64,000 nucleotides of DNA. Origin: Anaerofustis stercorihominis DSM 17244. Its GTDB lineage: Bacteria; Bacillota; Clostridia; Eubacteriales; Anaerofustaceae. Position numbers and translations under genes: made by a program. The stretch lies in assembly GCF_000154825.1 (NCBI RefSeq), contig NZ_DS560019.1, positions 744,001 through 808,000 on the forward strand, written 5' to 3'. Shown piece after piece: positions 46,376 to 54,401 of this stretch (position 1 is the first letter of the stretch; each line of letters opens with the position of its first letter). The notes under the pieces were generated by a model. It was given only the letters and a program-made list of their open reading frames with translations. It was not told where the DNA came from and ran no database searches.

Positions 46376-46405
46376 AAAATGCATCTGTTTCAGGTGCATT
46401 TTTTA
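46376..46405 (+). terminator. Intrinsic terminator after the dehydrogenase
   Basis: Stem AAAATGCATCTG / CAGGTGCATTTT, loop TTT, T tract. Confidence 0.85.
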
Positions 46406-46433
46406 ATTAAAAGCTATATAAATGAGTAATCTC

Positions 46434-46462
46434 TTGACAAAAGGGAAATAATATAATAAAAT
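46434..46462 (+). promoter_or_regulatory. Promoter of tRNA-Tyr
   Basis: -35 TTGACA (46434-46439) and -10 TAAAAT (46457-46462) with a 17-base spacer, 17 bases before the tRNA. Confidence 0.7.
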
Positions 46463-46478
46463 ATTATAGCATATTCAT

Positions 46479-46563
46479 GGGGGAGTGCCCGAGTGGCTAA
46501 AGGGGGCGGACTGTAAATCCGTTGGCTCAGCCTACAATGGTTCGAATCCATTCTCCCCCACCA
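46479..46563 (+). tRNA. tRNA-Tyr (GTA)
   Basis: 85 bases including encoded CCA. Acceptor stem GGGGGAG / CTCCCCC, anticodon loop CTGTAAA with GTA at 46513-46515, a long class II variable arm, and T loop GGTTCGAATCC. The only clearly isolated tRNA on the plus strand; followed by a terminator at 46577. Confidence 0.97.
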
Positions 46564-46576
46564 TTTGTATGATTTT

Positions 46577-46608
46577 AAACATCTTTCAATCGAAAGATGT
46601 TTTTTTTA
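46577..46608 (+). terminator. Intrinsic terminator after tRNA-Tyr
   Basis: 11-bp stem AAACATCTTTC / GAAAGATGTTT, loop AATC, eight T. Confidence 0.9.
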
Positions 46609-46807
46609 TAAAAATAACTAAAGATAAAATGTATTTTGTTCAATTAATAAAAATAAAACGTTAAATGACTTATAATTAAAGTATGTTTGATATATTATAA
46701 TTTAAAATATTTATATTATTTATTTAATAGACAAAACAAAGCACAGAAAATCGGGAGACCTTTTTCTAATAATAGTAAGATATAAATACAGACAGGAGGT
46801 ATTTATC

Positions 46808-47665
46808 ATGGAGTGGACTGAATGTATCGGTACTGCAATCAATTATATTGAGGATAATATAACCGAAGAAATTACAATCGAAGATATTGCAAAGAAAGCA
46901 ATGATTTCACCTTTTTATTTCCAAAAAGGATTTACCATGCTTTGCGGATTTACTGTCGGAGATTATATAAAAAAACGAAGACTCTCGCTAGCCGGCAGCG
47001 AGCTTATTTCAACTGATAAAAAAATCATAGATATAGCTTTAAAATATGGTTATAATTCTCCGGATAGTTTCACAAAAGCATTTACTCGTTTCCATGGTGC
47101 AACGCCTACTTCTGTAAGAAAGGGCGAAAAAATGATAAAATCTTTCGCTTCATTAAAAATCAATTTTACTTTGGAAGGAGGTTATACTATGGATTATAAA
47201 ATAGTAAAAAAGGAACAGTTTACCGTGATTGGGGTATCACAAGTGTTTAAGTATGATGATGCTCAAACAGAGGTTCCTAAGTTATGGTCAGAATATTATC
47301 AAAAAGGCAAAAATGATATTGTATGCAGTGTTTATGGTATTTCTATCGATGAAAATATGGAGGGTAATAAGTTTGAATATCTTATTGCCGATAATTATGA
47401 GCCCATAAAAGAAATTCCTGAGGGATTTGTAACGAAAGTTATTCCTAAACATACTTGGGCAGTATTTTCTTGTAAGGGTGCAAGCTCTACGTCAATTCCG
47501 GATGTGCAAAAGAAGATTTTTTCGCAGTGGTTGTCTAATTGCAAAGATTATGAAATTGCTGCAGGATATAATATCGAAATGTACAGTGATCCGTCAGAGT
47601 ATAAAATGGGTGTAGAGGATGACAATTATTACAGCGAAATTTGGATTCCCGTAAAAGCAAAATAA
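46808..47665 (+). CDS. AraC-family regulator with GyrI-like effector domain
   Basis: 285 residues. The N-terminal AraC double HTH covers ~8-105: IEDIAKKAMISPFYFQKGF and KIIDIALKYGYNSPDSFTKAFTRFHGATPTSVRK. The C-terminal ~150 residues form a GyrI/SOUL-type ligand-binding domain (MDYKIVKKEQFTVIGVS to YYSEIWIPVKAK), as in Rob- and BmrR-like regulators that bind hydrophobic or cationic compounds. AGGAGG precedes the start. No obvious target operon adjoins it. Confidence 0.9.
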   Translation: MEWTECIGTAINYIEDNITEEITIEDIAKKAMISPFYFQKGFTMLCGFTVGDYIKKRRLSLAGSELISTDKKIIDIALKYGYNSPDSFTKAFTRFHGATPTSVRKGEKMIKSFASLKINFTLEGGYTMDYKIVKKEQFTVIGVSQVFKYDDAQTEVPKLWSEYYQKGKNDIVCSVYGISIDENMEGNKFEYLIADNYEPIKEIPEGFVTKVIPKHTWAVFSCKGASSTSIPDVQKKIFSQWLSNCKDYEIAAGYNIEMYSDPSEYKMGVEDDNYYSEIWIPVKAK

Positions 47666-47670
47666 TAAAT

Positions 47671-47703
47671 AAAAAAGGAGATATTTAAATTATCTCCTTT
47701 TTT
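47671..47703. terminator. Bidirectional intrinsic terminator
   Basis: 13-bp stem AAAAAAGGAGATA / TATCTCCTTTTTT, between convergent genes. Confidence 0.85.
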
Positions 47704-47727
47704 ATTTATTAGTATATATTTTATAAA

Positions 47728-47904
47728 TTAATAATGAACAATAAAAAAGTAAATTACATATACCCAGCTTAATAATCCGTGAATGATTGCCCAACCTATA
47801 GAATGCCATGTAGAATAGCTTATGACCATTGCAAGGGCACTGCCGAATGAAATCCCGGATTTAACACTTTTCTTTATTATCGTCGTCTTATTTTCTGTTT
47901 CCAT
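47728..47904 (-). CDS. Small hydrophobic protein, 58 residues
   Basis: I translated this by hand from the minus strand: METENKTTIIKKSVKSG, then a hydrophobic stretch SFGSALAMVISYSTWHSIGW and IIHGLLSWVYVIYFFIVHY to the stop. A strong AGGAGAAGG site lies just upstream of the ATG at 47904. It has a basic N terminus and two short membrane helices. It looks like a widespread family of ~55-residue Firmicutes membrane proteins of unknown function that share the SGISFGSALAMVISY type of start (recalled, not searched). Confidence 0.75.
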   Translation of the reverse strand: METENKTTIIKKSVKSGISFGSALAMVISYSTWHSIGWAIIHGLLSWVYVIYFFIVHY

Positions 47905-47984
47905 ATCCTTCTCCTATATAGATTTAGTTAATATATTATACTATATGGATGAGAGAAATACTAATTTTATAATTATTTTCTGTT

Positions 47985-48812
47985 TTAATCTTCATTTCTT
48001 TTCCTACTTATTTTAAAGCATATTAATGCTATTATTATAGCACTGAATGTATTTAAAATTACGTTGAATATCTCAAATGGATCAGGACCTAAGAAATAAT
48101 TCGCTATACGGTTTATAGAAAAACTTAGAGGTATCAGTAATAAAAATGCTATCCCCGTAATTTTGAATTTTTTATGTTTCATTTTTATATATAAGTAATA
48201 TAGTATCCAAATATATACTATGCCCAGTATAGCAAAAATACTGCCAAGAGAAAATATTAAATTGTTTTCAAGTATTATGCTTAATGTAAATAAATAAGGG
48301 ATGATTGACAGAGTTATGCTTATAATAACCGATTTAAATCTGTTTTTTTTGGATTTAAAAATTGAGAGGATAATTAACCAGCTAAGTATACATGAAGCAC
48401 ATACAACAAGAGACCATGAAAATGAATTATATAATACATAGTCACAAATCAAACAAATTATTATACTTATAATCAAAGAAAAAGAAATACCTAAAAATAT
48501 ATAATTTAAATATTTTTTACTTTTTTCACTTGATATGTTAACCATATAAGTAAGTGTCTTTTTTACTTTTCTATCTATATCTTCATTTATATCCGATATT
48601 TCTTCTCTTTCGCCGTTTAATATTTCATTGGTCGTTACATCTAAAATATCAGATAGTGGTATCAATAAAGAAATATCGGGACAGCTTATTCCTCGCTCCC
48701 ATTTTGATATTGCTTTGTTTGTAATATTGAGTTTATCTGCAAGCTCCTTTTGAGTTAAGTTTTTTTCTTTTCTCAGACTGCAAATAAATGTTCCTATTTT
48801 TTTATAATTCAT
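47985..48812 (-). CDS. XRE-family HTH protein with a membrane domain
   Basis: 275 residues. An N-terminal Cro/C1 HTH (~5-62) has KNLTQKELADKLNITNKAISKWERGISCPDISLLIPLSDIL. After a linker, about six hydrophobic helices fill residues ~100-265. Membrane-anchored XRE regulators of this design are common in Firmicutes; ligand and targets are unknown. An imperfect inverted repeat around 48840-48900 (ATACCATATAATGGTAT) upstream may be its operator. Confidence 0.85.
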   Translation of the reverse strand: MNYKKIGTFICSLRKEKNLTQKELADKLNITNKAISKWERGISCPDISLLIPLSDILDVTTNEILNGEREEISDINEDIDRKVKKTLTYMVNISSEKSKKYLNYIFLGISFSLIISIIICLICDYVLYNSFSWSLVVCASCILSWLIILSIFKSKKNRFKSVIISITLSIIPYLFTLSIILENNLIFSLGSIFAILGIVYIWILYYLYIKMKHKKFKITGIAFLLLIPLSFSINRIANYFLGPDPFEIFNVILNTFSAIIIALICFKISRKRNED

Positions 48813-48913
48813 TAATGTTCCTCCGTTATGTTAAGATAATCATAATTGAAAATAACAAAATAAGCAATCGCTTGTCAGTCGAATACCATATAATGGTATG
48901 AAATTTATTTGGT

Positions 48914-48947
48914 AAAAAAAATCTGTACTGAAACATCAGTACAGATT
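48914..48947 (-). terminator. Intrinsic terminator after tRNA-Thr
   Basis: Stem AATCTGTACTG / CAGTACAGATT, loop of six, with A7 on the plus strand giving the U tract. Confidence 0.88.
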
Positions 48948-48957
48948 GATTTTTAAA

Positions 48958-49033
<76 letters not shown>

Positions 49034-49088
49034 ATTTTCAGTTCATATAATAACATGAATTTTAAAATTTGTAAATTGTTTATTAAAA

Positions 49089-50009
49089 TTAATTATCAAT
49101 ATTATTTAAAAACTCCAAAACATCTTTGTATACTTCCATATGATTTTTTTCATTTAATATTTCGTGTCTTAGTCCATAGTATAATCTGGCTGAGATATTT
49201 GTATACCCCAGATTTCTTAAAAACTCCATACTTTCTTTAAATTTTTCCTCTCCGCCGATAACCGGATCGTCTTCTCCTGCTATAAAAAATATTGGAAGAT
49301 TTTTATTTCTGGCTTTATATTCATCTTTTTTAAATGCCTTATCTACCAGGTTAAATAAATTTTTAAATCCGTTTATTGTAAAAATATATCCGCAAAGCGG
49401 GTTTTTATTGTATTCTTTGACTTTTGATATGTCACTGTTTAGCCATTTATTCATTATGGGTTCTTCAAATTTATCATTGAATGAGTTGAAAGCCAATCCA
49501 TTGATAAATTTACTTCTATGATGTTCGCCTTTCATTTTCCCGATTAGCGATGAGATGCCTAGACCCATTTTTGCCATTGGATTTTTATATGGTGCACCGC
49601 ATAATATCATCCCATTTATTTCATTGTCATGTTCTTTCAAATAATTCCTTGCCACTAACGTACCCATACTATGAGAGAAAATATAATAAGGTATATCTTT
49701 ATATTCTTCTTTGATATGTTCAGTTATGATATGAAAATCTTCGACGATCATGTCTCCGCTGTCGTCATAAAAATACCCTAAGTCCTTATCTTCGATTATA
49801 CTTTCTCCGTGACCTCTGTGGTCGTTGATAACGGTTATATATCCGTTATTTGTAAGATAGTCCATAAAGTCATAATATCTTTCCTTATGTTCTGCCATGC
49901 CGTGGGCGATTTGAACAATACCCTTGATATTATCTTCCGGTATTTTCATATAACATGATATTTTTAATTTTCCATCACTTGAGTCCACTGAAAATGATTT
50001 TTCTTTCAT
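49089..50009 (-). CDS. Alpha/beta hydrolase, monoacylglycerol-lipase/lysophospholipase-like
   Basis: 306 residues. The oxyanion segment AHGMAEHKERYYDF (~35-48), DHRGHGES (~65-72), the nucleophile elbow FSHSMGTLVARNYL (Ser ~115), the acid near AGEDDPVIGG (~255) and the His near YYGLRHEILNE (~286) match serine hydrolases of the lysophospholipase L2 group. Single gene; substrate probably a lipid ester (inference). Confidence 0.87.
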   Translation of the reverse strand: MKEKSFSVDSSDGKLKISCYMKIPEDNIKGIVQIAHGMAEHKERYYDFMDYLTNNGYITVINDHRGHGESIIEDKDLGYFYDDSGDMIVEDFHIITEHIKEEYKDIPYYIFSHSMGTLVARNYLKEHDNEINGMILCGAPYKNPMAKMGLGISSLIGKMKGEHHRSKFINGLAFNSFNDKFEEPIMNKWLNSDISKVKEYNKNPLCGYIFTINGFKNLFNLVDKAFKKDEYKARNKNLPIFFIAGEDDPVIGGEEKFKESMEFLRNLGYTNISARLYYGLRHEILNEKNHMEVYKDVLEFLNNIDN

Positions 50010-50172
50010 TTTGATTTACCTCACTTATAATTAAAGTATATCTTTTTTGTAAGGATTTAAATGCCATTTTTTATATTATAACATAAATAATATTTATTAT
50101 AAAATTAATGATACTATATATGTGATTAAGGTTATTAGCTAAGAGTCAATTTAAAATTGGAGTTCATCATAT

Positions 50173-50203
50173 AAAAATAAAAAGAAGTGAATACACTTCT
50201 TCT
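50173..50203 (-). terminator. Intrinsic terminator after pth
   Basis: Stem AGAAGTG / CACTTCT with an A-rich plus-strand flank giving the U tract for leftward reading. Confidence 0.75.
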
Positions 50204-50208
50204 TTATT

Positions 50209-50769
50209 TTATTTCTTATTGTACATATTCATTGCTTTGTCTAAATCTTTATCCAGAGCAGTAAAAATAGCCTTACTTGTCATGATAACCATATCTTTTA
50301 TAACCGGAAGTTCTTCTGCACTGAATCTTCCTAGAACATAGTTTACCAAGTCTCCGTGTTCGGGACTTCCCACTCCCATTCTGAACCTTGGGAAATTTTT
50401 TGTCCCGATTTCTTTCACTATGGATTTCATCCCGTTATGGGTCCCGGGGCCTCCGTTTTTCCTTATCCTTAACTTTCCCTTTGGAAGTTCAATATCGTCA
50501 TATATGACAAATATATTTTCTTCGGGTATTTTAAAATAATCTTTAAATAATTTTACGCTTTCTCCGCTTAAGTTCATATATGTTCTCGGTTTGATCAAAA
50601 ACACTTCTTCACCTGCCAGCTTGCCTTTTCCATAGTCGGCTTTGAACTTTGTTTTATTTATTTTTATATTGTATTCGTCACTTATATAATCTACTGTTTC
50701 AAAACCTATGTTATGTCTTGTAAGGTTATATTCACTTCCTATATTTCCAAGTCCAACTATTAAGTACAT
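50209..50769 (-). CDS. pth: Peptidyl-tRNA hydrolase
   Basis: Frees tRNA from stalled peptidyl-tRNA. 186 residues. MYLIVGLGNIGSEYNLTRHNIGFETVD (catalytic His20), IKPRTYMNLSG, DDIELPKGKLRIRKNGGPGTHNGMKSI (~94-120) and FPRFRMGVG are all conserved. Short promoter gap upstream; terminator follows. Confidence 0.97.
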   Translation of the reverse strand: MYLIVGLGNIGSEYNLTRHNIGFETVDYISDEYNIKINKTKFKADYGKGKLAGEEVFLIKPRTYMNLSGESVKLFKDYFKIPEENIFVIYDDIELPKGKLRIRKNGGPGTHNGMKSIVKEIGTKNFPRFRMGVGSPEHGDLVNYVLGRFSAEELPVIKDMVIMTSKAIFTALDKDLDKAMNMYNKK

Positions 50770-50842
50770 GTTTATATTTTTCTCCTAAATTTTAATCAGC
50801 TTATACATTATATCATTTATTATTAGTTTTTTTAATATGTAT

Positions 50843-51049
50843 TTATTCATTTATTCTTTTTATTATTGCTTCGCTTACCATTTTTACCATTCCCGTCATT
50901 GATGTTATCGCCATGATAGCAACCTTGCTTACATCGTCTATAATATCTTCTTGATTACTTACGATCGGCTTGATACTGCTTTTTTCTTTTAATCTGCTCT
51001 GTCCGATTATATCTTTACTGTATGGCACAAATTCGTTAATTACCTGCAT
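50843..51049 (-). CDS. Small protein of unknown function, 68 residues
   Basis: A consensus AAGGAGG lies six bases upstream of the ATG at 51049, so translation is likely. Mixed polar N terminus and an amphipathic C-terminal half (VAIMAITSMTGMVKMVSEAIIKR). No domain recognised. It stands between pth and a divergent M28 peptidase gene. Confidence 0.6.
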   Translation of the reverse strand: MQVINEFVPYSKDIIGQSRLKEKSSIKPIVSNQEDIIDDVSKVAIMAITSMTGMVKMVSEAIIKRINE

Positions 51050-51180
51050 ATATAATCCTCCTTTTATTTTATAATATTTAAAATGTTTAATAATGGTGAT
51101 TTTAATATGCTTGAATATGTTTTATCTTTTAAGTATATATTGGGGTATGTTATAATAAGTAAAATCATAGGAGAACTATT

Positions 51181-52119
51181 ATGTATAATATTATTCAAGA
51201 AATTTTTAATAATTATCAGATAAGAAAAAGCTATAATGATAAAAGTAAATTCATTGAATATCTCAAAACTATTTTTAATAAATTTGAAATTAAATTTAAT
51301 ATAGATAATCATGGGAAAATAATCAAAAGCAGGAACATTACAGTAGGGGATATAAGTGATGCGGATATCATTCTAACAGCTCATTATGATACTTGTGCAG
51401 TGCTTCCTTTCCCTAATTTTATAACGCCTAAGAATATATTCATATATATCTTATATTCTTTGTTTTTGGCTTTTTTAATGGTAGTCACCGCATCTGCATG
51501 TGCCTTTATTTCAAACCTCTTATTTCATAAAGCTTTTATATCAAGGTTTGTTTATATGTTTGTTGTTTTCTTAGATATTTATTTATTGATATTCGGGAAG
51601 TCCAATAAACATACCGCAAATGATAATACATCAGGGGTAATAACTTTATTGAGTATAATGCACGGCATAAAAACAGAAGATAGAAATAAAGTAGCTTTTG
51701 TTTTTTTTGATAATGAAGAGGTGGGACTTGTCGGTTCGTCGCAATTTAAGAAAAAGTATAGGGATTTAGACGATAAGCTCATAATTAACTTTGACTGTGT
51801 ATCCGATGGGGATAATATTATGTTTGTATGCTCTAAAAAAGCAAAATTTGATAAAATATTTGAAGTTTTAAAGGAGAACTTAAATATAGAAAAAGAGCAT
51901 TATAAAAAGAATGTATTGATAGAAAGTACAAAAAACACTTTTTATCCTTCGGACCAAATGCTTTTTAAAAAGAGCATAGGTGTAGCGGCACTGAAAAAGA
52001 AAAGGATAATCGGATATTATATGGATAAAATACATACAAATAAAGACATTGTCTTTGATAAAAAGAATATTGATTTTATAAGTAAAGTTTTAATAAATGT
52101 AATTGAAAGCAAAAAATAA
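51181..52119 (+). CDS. M28-family zinc metallopeptidase with membrane helices
   Basis: 312 residues. Co-catalytic zinc ligands are seen: LTAHYDT (~60-66, His and Asp), TANDNTSG (~142-149, bridging Asp), FDNEEVGLVGS (~178-188, Glu-Glu), NFDCVSDGD (~206, Asp), with a distal His near YMDKIHTNKD (~282). Two hydrophobic helices are inserted at ~85-135 between the first and second ligand sets, which is unusual for the family and suggests a membrane-attached aminopeptidase. AGGAG precedes the start. Confidence 0.85.
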   Translation: MYNIIQEIFNNYQIRKSYNDKSKFIEYLKTIFNKFEIKFNIDNHGKIIKSRNITVGDISDADIILTAHYDTCAVLPFPNFITPKNIFIYILYSLFLAFLMVVTASACAFISNLLFHKAFISRFVYMFVVFLDIYLLIFGKSNKHTANDNTSGVITLLSIMHGIKTEDRNKVAFVFFDNEEVGLVGSSQFKKKYRDLDDKLIINFDCVSDGDNIMFVCSKKAKFDKIFEVLKENLNIEKEHYKKNVLIESTKNTFYPSDQMLFKKSIGVAALKKKRIIGYYMDKIHTNKDIVFDKKNIDFISKVLINVIESKK

Positions 52120-52145
52120 AAGCCTTATGGGGCTTTTATTTTTTT
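52111..52145. terminator. Bidirectional intrinsic terminator
   Basis: Stem AAAATAAAAGCC / GGCTTTTATTTT with loop TTATGG, between convergent genes. Confidence 0.8.
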
Positions 52146-52867
52146 AACGCTTTTATTATGAGCATCATAGGTCTTCTAAGTTCATCTTTCATTCCGGGTA
52201 TACTCAACATATCCGGATCGGGTTTCGGTTCTATAATATTAATGATTTCAAAATTTTTATTTATTAAAGTATTTAAATAGGTAGTCATTGTTCTGTGATA
52301 TTTAGATACTTCTTCTCCTAAAAATTTTGTGGTTCTTATTCCTTCATCGAAATAATTATCAACCGGCCAATGCAAGTTATTATCGTATTCATCGGTAATC
52401 CATTCTTCGTTTCCTTCTGCAGTAAAAATAGGATGTTCAACAGAAAATATAAAATATCCGCCTGTTTTTAATACATTATAAACATTGTTGATTAAATCAT
52501 TAAAAGATTTTATGTAATGAATCGCTAGTGAACTTAATACGATATCAAAGCTTTCTTTTTCATAATCTATATTTTCAATCGGCTTACATTCATATTTAAT
52601 ATTATCTGCATTATTTATCTTTTGTGCTTCTTTTAGCATATTATAAGATATATCTATACCTACGATATTTTTAGCACCCTTATCATGAGCATATTTACAG
52701 TGCCATCCAAAACCGCATCCTAAATCAAGAAGAGTTTTGTTTTTTAAATCCGGAAGTATTTTTTTTAACTCATGCCACTCTCCCGCACCCGCTAAACCTT
52801 TTTTAGACCTATCCATGTTTTTATATTTATTAAAAAATTTTTCGTCGTCATATTTGTTTTCTCTCAT
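52136..52867 (-). CDS. Class I SAM-dependent methyltransferase
   Basis: 243 residues. Motif I LLDLGCGFGWHCKYA (~44-58), motif II VGIDISYNML (~68-77), and the post-motif FDIVLSSLAIHYI (~108-120) define the seven-beta-strand fold of Methyltransf_11/25 type. AAGGAG precedes the start. The acceptor is unknown. It follows the terminator of the rplU-yqeK operon and is likely its own unit. Confidence 0.9.
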   Translation of the reverse strand: MRENKYDDEKFFNKYKNMDRSKKGLAGAGEWHELKKILPDLKNKTLLDLGCGFGWHCKYAHDKGAKNIVGIDISYNMLKEAQKINNADNIKYECKPIENIDYEKESFDIVLSSLAIHYIKSFNDLINNVYNVLKTGGYFIFSVEHPIFTAEGNEEWITDEYDNNLHWPVDNYFDEGIRTTKFLGEEVSKYHRTMTTYLNTLINKNFEIINIIEPKPDPDMLSIPGMKDELRRPMMLIIKALKK

Positions 52868-52880
52868 AAATTCTCCTTAA

Positions 52881-52907
52881 AATAAAAAAGCCATTATAAG
52901 GCTTTTT
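52881..52907 (-). terminator. Intrinsic terminator after yqeK
   Basis: Stem AAAAAGCC / GGCTTTTT with loop ATTATAA, directly past the yqeK stop. Confidence 0.72.
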
Positions 52908-53490
52908 AATCTTTCATTTTTTCTTCTCGTTCCATTATTAAATAATTTCTTGCATTAACGGTATTGGGGTGTAGGAGATATCCCTTTTTAAGAATAGATA
53001 AAATAGTTCTGTTAAGAGACATGACGATTGCTTTATCGAGATTTTCATATGCTACTTCTCTTACTTCTTCCACGCCTTCATAGTTTCTGGTTTCTTCGAT
53101 CACATCGGCAAGGAATATTATTTTTTGTAATAATGTCATATTTTCTTTGCCTGTTGTATGATATTCAATTGCATTTAAAATATCTTCGTCCGTTACGTTG
53201 AACTTGAATTTTGCCATTACTCTTCCGGCTTTTCCGTGAAGTAATGCAGTATTTTTTCTTTCTATATCGTCCAATTTGATATACTGTTTAGATAATATAT
53301 CTATCATTGCTTCCGGTTCCATATTTTTGGCACAGTCATGTAAAAGTGCGGCAAGAGAGGCTTTTTCAGGATCTGCTCCATAGTTCTTTGCAAGCTTGAC
53401 GGCTTCACGTTGTGTAGCTAATGTATGAATATATCTGTCTTCTTTTAAAAGTGTTTTGAGTGTTTGTTTTATGCTGGTATATTCTTTCAT
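52906..53490 (-). CDS. yqeK: Bis(5'-nucleosyl)-tetraphosphatase YqeK (HD domain)
   Basis: Symmetrical Ap4A hydrolase of Firmicutes that yields two ADP. The start at 53490 (MKEYTSIKQ) follows AAGGGAG; earlier Mets overlap nadD. 194 residues. HD-domain ligands: His in YIHTLATQREAVKLA (~21), HDCAKNM (~48), LLHGKAG (~77) and EYHTTG near 102. It ends the operon; rsfS, the usual next gene, is not here. Confidence 0.94.
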   Translation of the reverse strand: MKEYTSIKQTLKTLLKEDRYIHTLATQREAVKLAKNYGADPEKASLAALLHDCAKNMEPEAMIDILSKQYIKLDDIERKNTALLHGKAGRVMAKFKFNVTDEDILNAIEYHTTGKENMTLLQKIIFLADVIEETRNYEGVEEVREVAYENLDKAIVMSLNRTILSILKKGYLLHPNTVNARNYLIMEREEKMKD

Positions 53491-53500
53491 TTTTTCTCCC

Positions 53501-54097
53501 TTAGTCATCATAATATAAATTATTCTTTATAATATATTCTGCCACTTTTTTAGGAATTTTTAAAGAGTTATTTGATAAAATATTATTTCTTATTTCACTG
53601 GAAGACAAATCGATCATCTTGAAGTTCTTTAATATGTTTATATTTATATCATATTTATTGTTTAATTCATTTACTTTATCTTTAAGTTCCGATGATTTAT
53701 ACGGATTTCTGCCGGCAATAATGAAATCTACTTCTTTTAAAAGCTTTTCATAATCTTTCCATTTATGAAGTTCGAATATTAAGTCTGCTCCTCCGATGAA
53801 ATATAAATCATTATATTTATTTTTTAAATATTCAACAGTATCGATAGTATAACTTATACCTTTTTTATCAACTTCATAAGTGTCGATTTCAAAATCGCTA
53901 TGATCTTCAATCGCAAGTTCTACCATCTTTACTCTATCTTCTATAGAAACTTTACTTTTGTTTTCTTTTATGGGATTTATACTGTTAGGTATAAATATGA
54001 CTTTATCCAAATCAAACTCATTTTTTCCCGCAAGCGCCAAGTTAATATGTCCGTTATGTATCGGATTGAAACTTCCGCCGATAAAACCAACTTTCAT
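53501..54097 (-). CDS. nadD: Nicotinate-mononucleotide adenylyltransferase
   Basis: Adds AMP to NaMN in NAD synthesis. 198 residues. Start MKVGFIGGSFNPIHNGH with the nucleotidyltransferase HxGH motif (HNGH), IFIPNSINPIKENK, and the C-terminal ISSSEIRN-like motif (DLSSSEIRNNI, ~168-178). Nine bases after yhbY; overlaps the yqeK ribosome-site region. Confidence 0.97.
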   Translation of the reverse strand: MKVGFIGGSFNPIHNGHINLALAGKNEFDLDKVIFIPNSINPIKENKSKVSIEDRVKMVELAIEDHSDFEIDTYEVDKKGISYTIDTVEYLKNKYNDLYFIGGADLIFELHKWKDYEKLLKEVDFIIAGRNPYKSSELKDKVNELNNKYDININILKNFKMIDLSSSEIRNNILSNNSLKIPKKVAEYIIKNNLYYDD

Positions 54098-54105
54098 TTT
54101 ATCTC

Positions 54106-54390
54106 CTAGATGTTATATTTATTCTTATCAGGATTTCTTCTGTAAAGTACAAAAGTACTTCCGATTGTAATAACTACTTCACTGTTTGTCTTCTCTGCTA
54201 AATACTCTGCTGATTCTCTTACATCTTCAAGAGAGTTTTGTTGTATTTTTCCTTTTACTAATTCTCTTACTTTTAGAGCATCATCGGCTTGAGTGACAAT
54301 ATTATCACTCATTCCGTCTTTGCCGATGTGTATTATAGGCTGCATCTTGCTTGCTTCTTTTTTTAATAAACTTCTTTCTTTGCTATTCAT
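54106..54390 (-). CDS. yhbY: YhbY-type RNA-binding protein (CRM domain)
   Basis: 94 residues, a single CRM domain that binds pre-ribosomal RNA. LLKKEASKMQPIIHIGKDGMSDNIV (~8-32) with the GKDG loop, ELVKGKI and the terminal TFVLYRRNPD (~79-88) are diagnostic. Sits between obgE and nadD as in most Firmicutes. Confidence 0.95.
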   Translation of the reverse strand: MNSKERSLLKKEASKMQPIIHIGKDGMSDNIVTQADDALKVRELVKGKIQQNSLEDVRESAEYLAEKTNSEVVITIGSTFVLYRRNPDKNKYNI

Positions 54391-54401
54391 TTTTCTACTT
54401 C

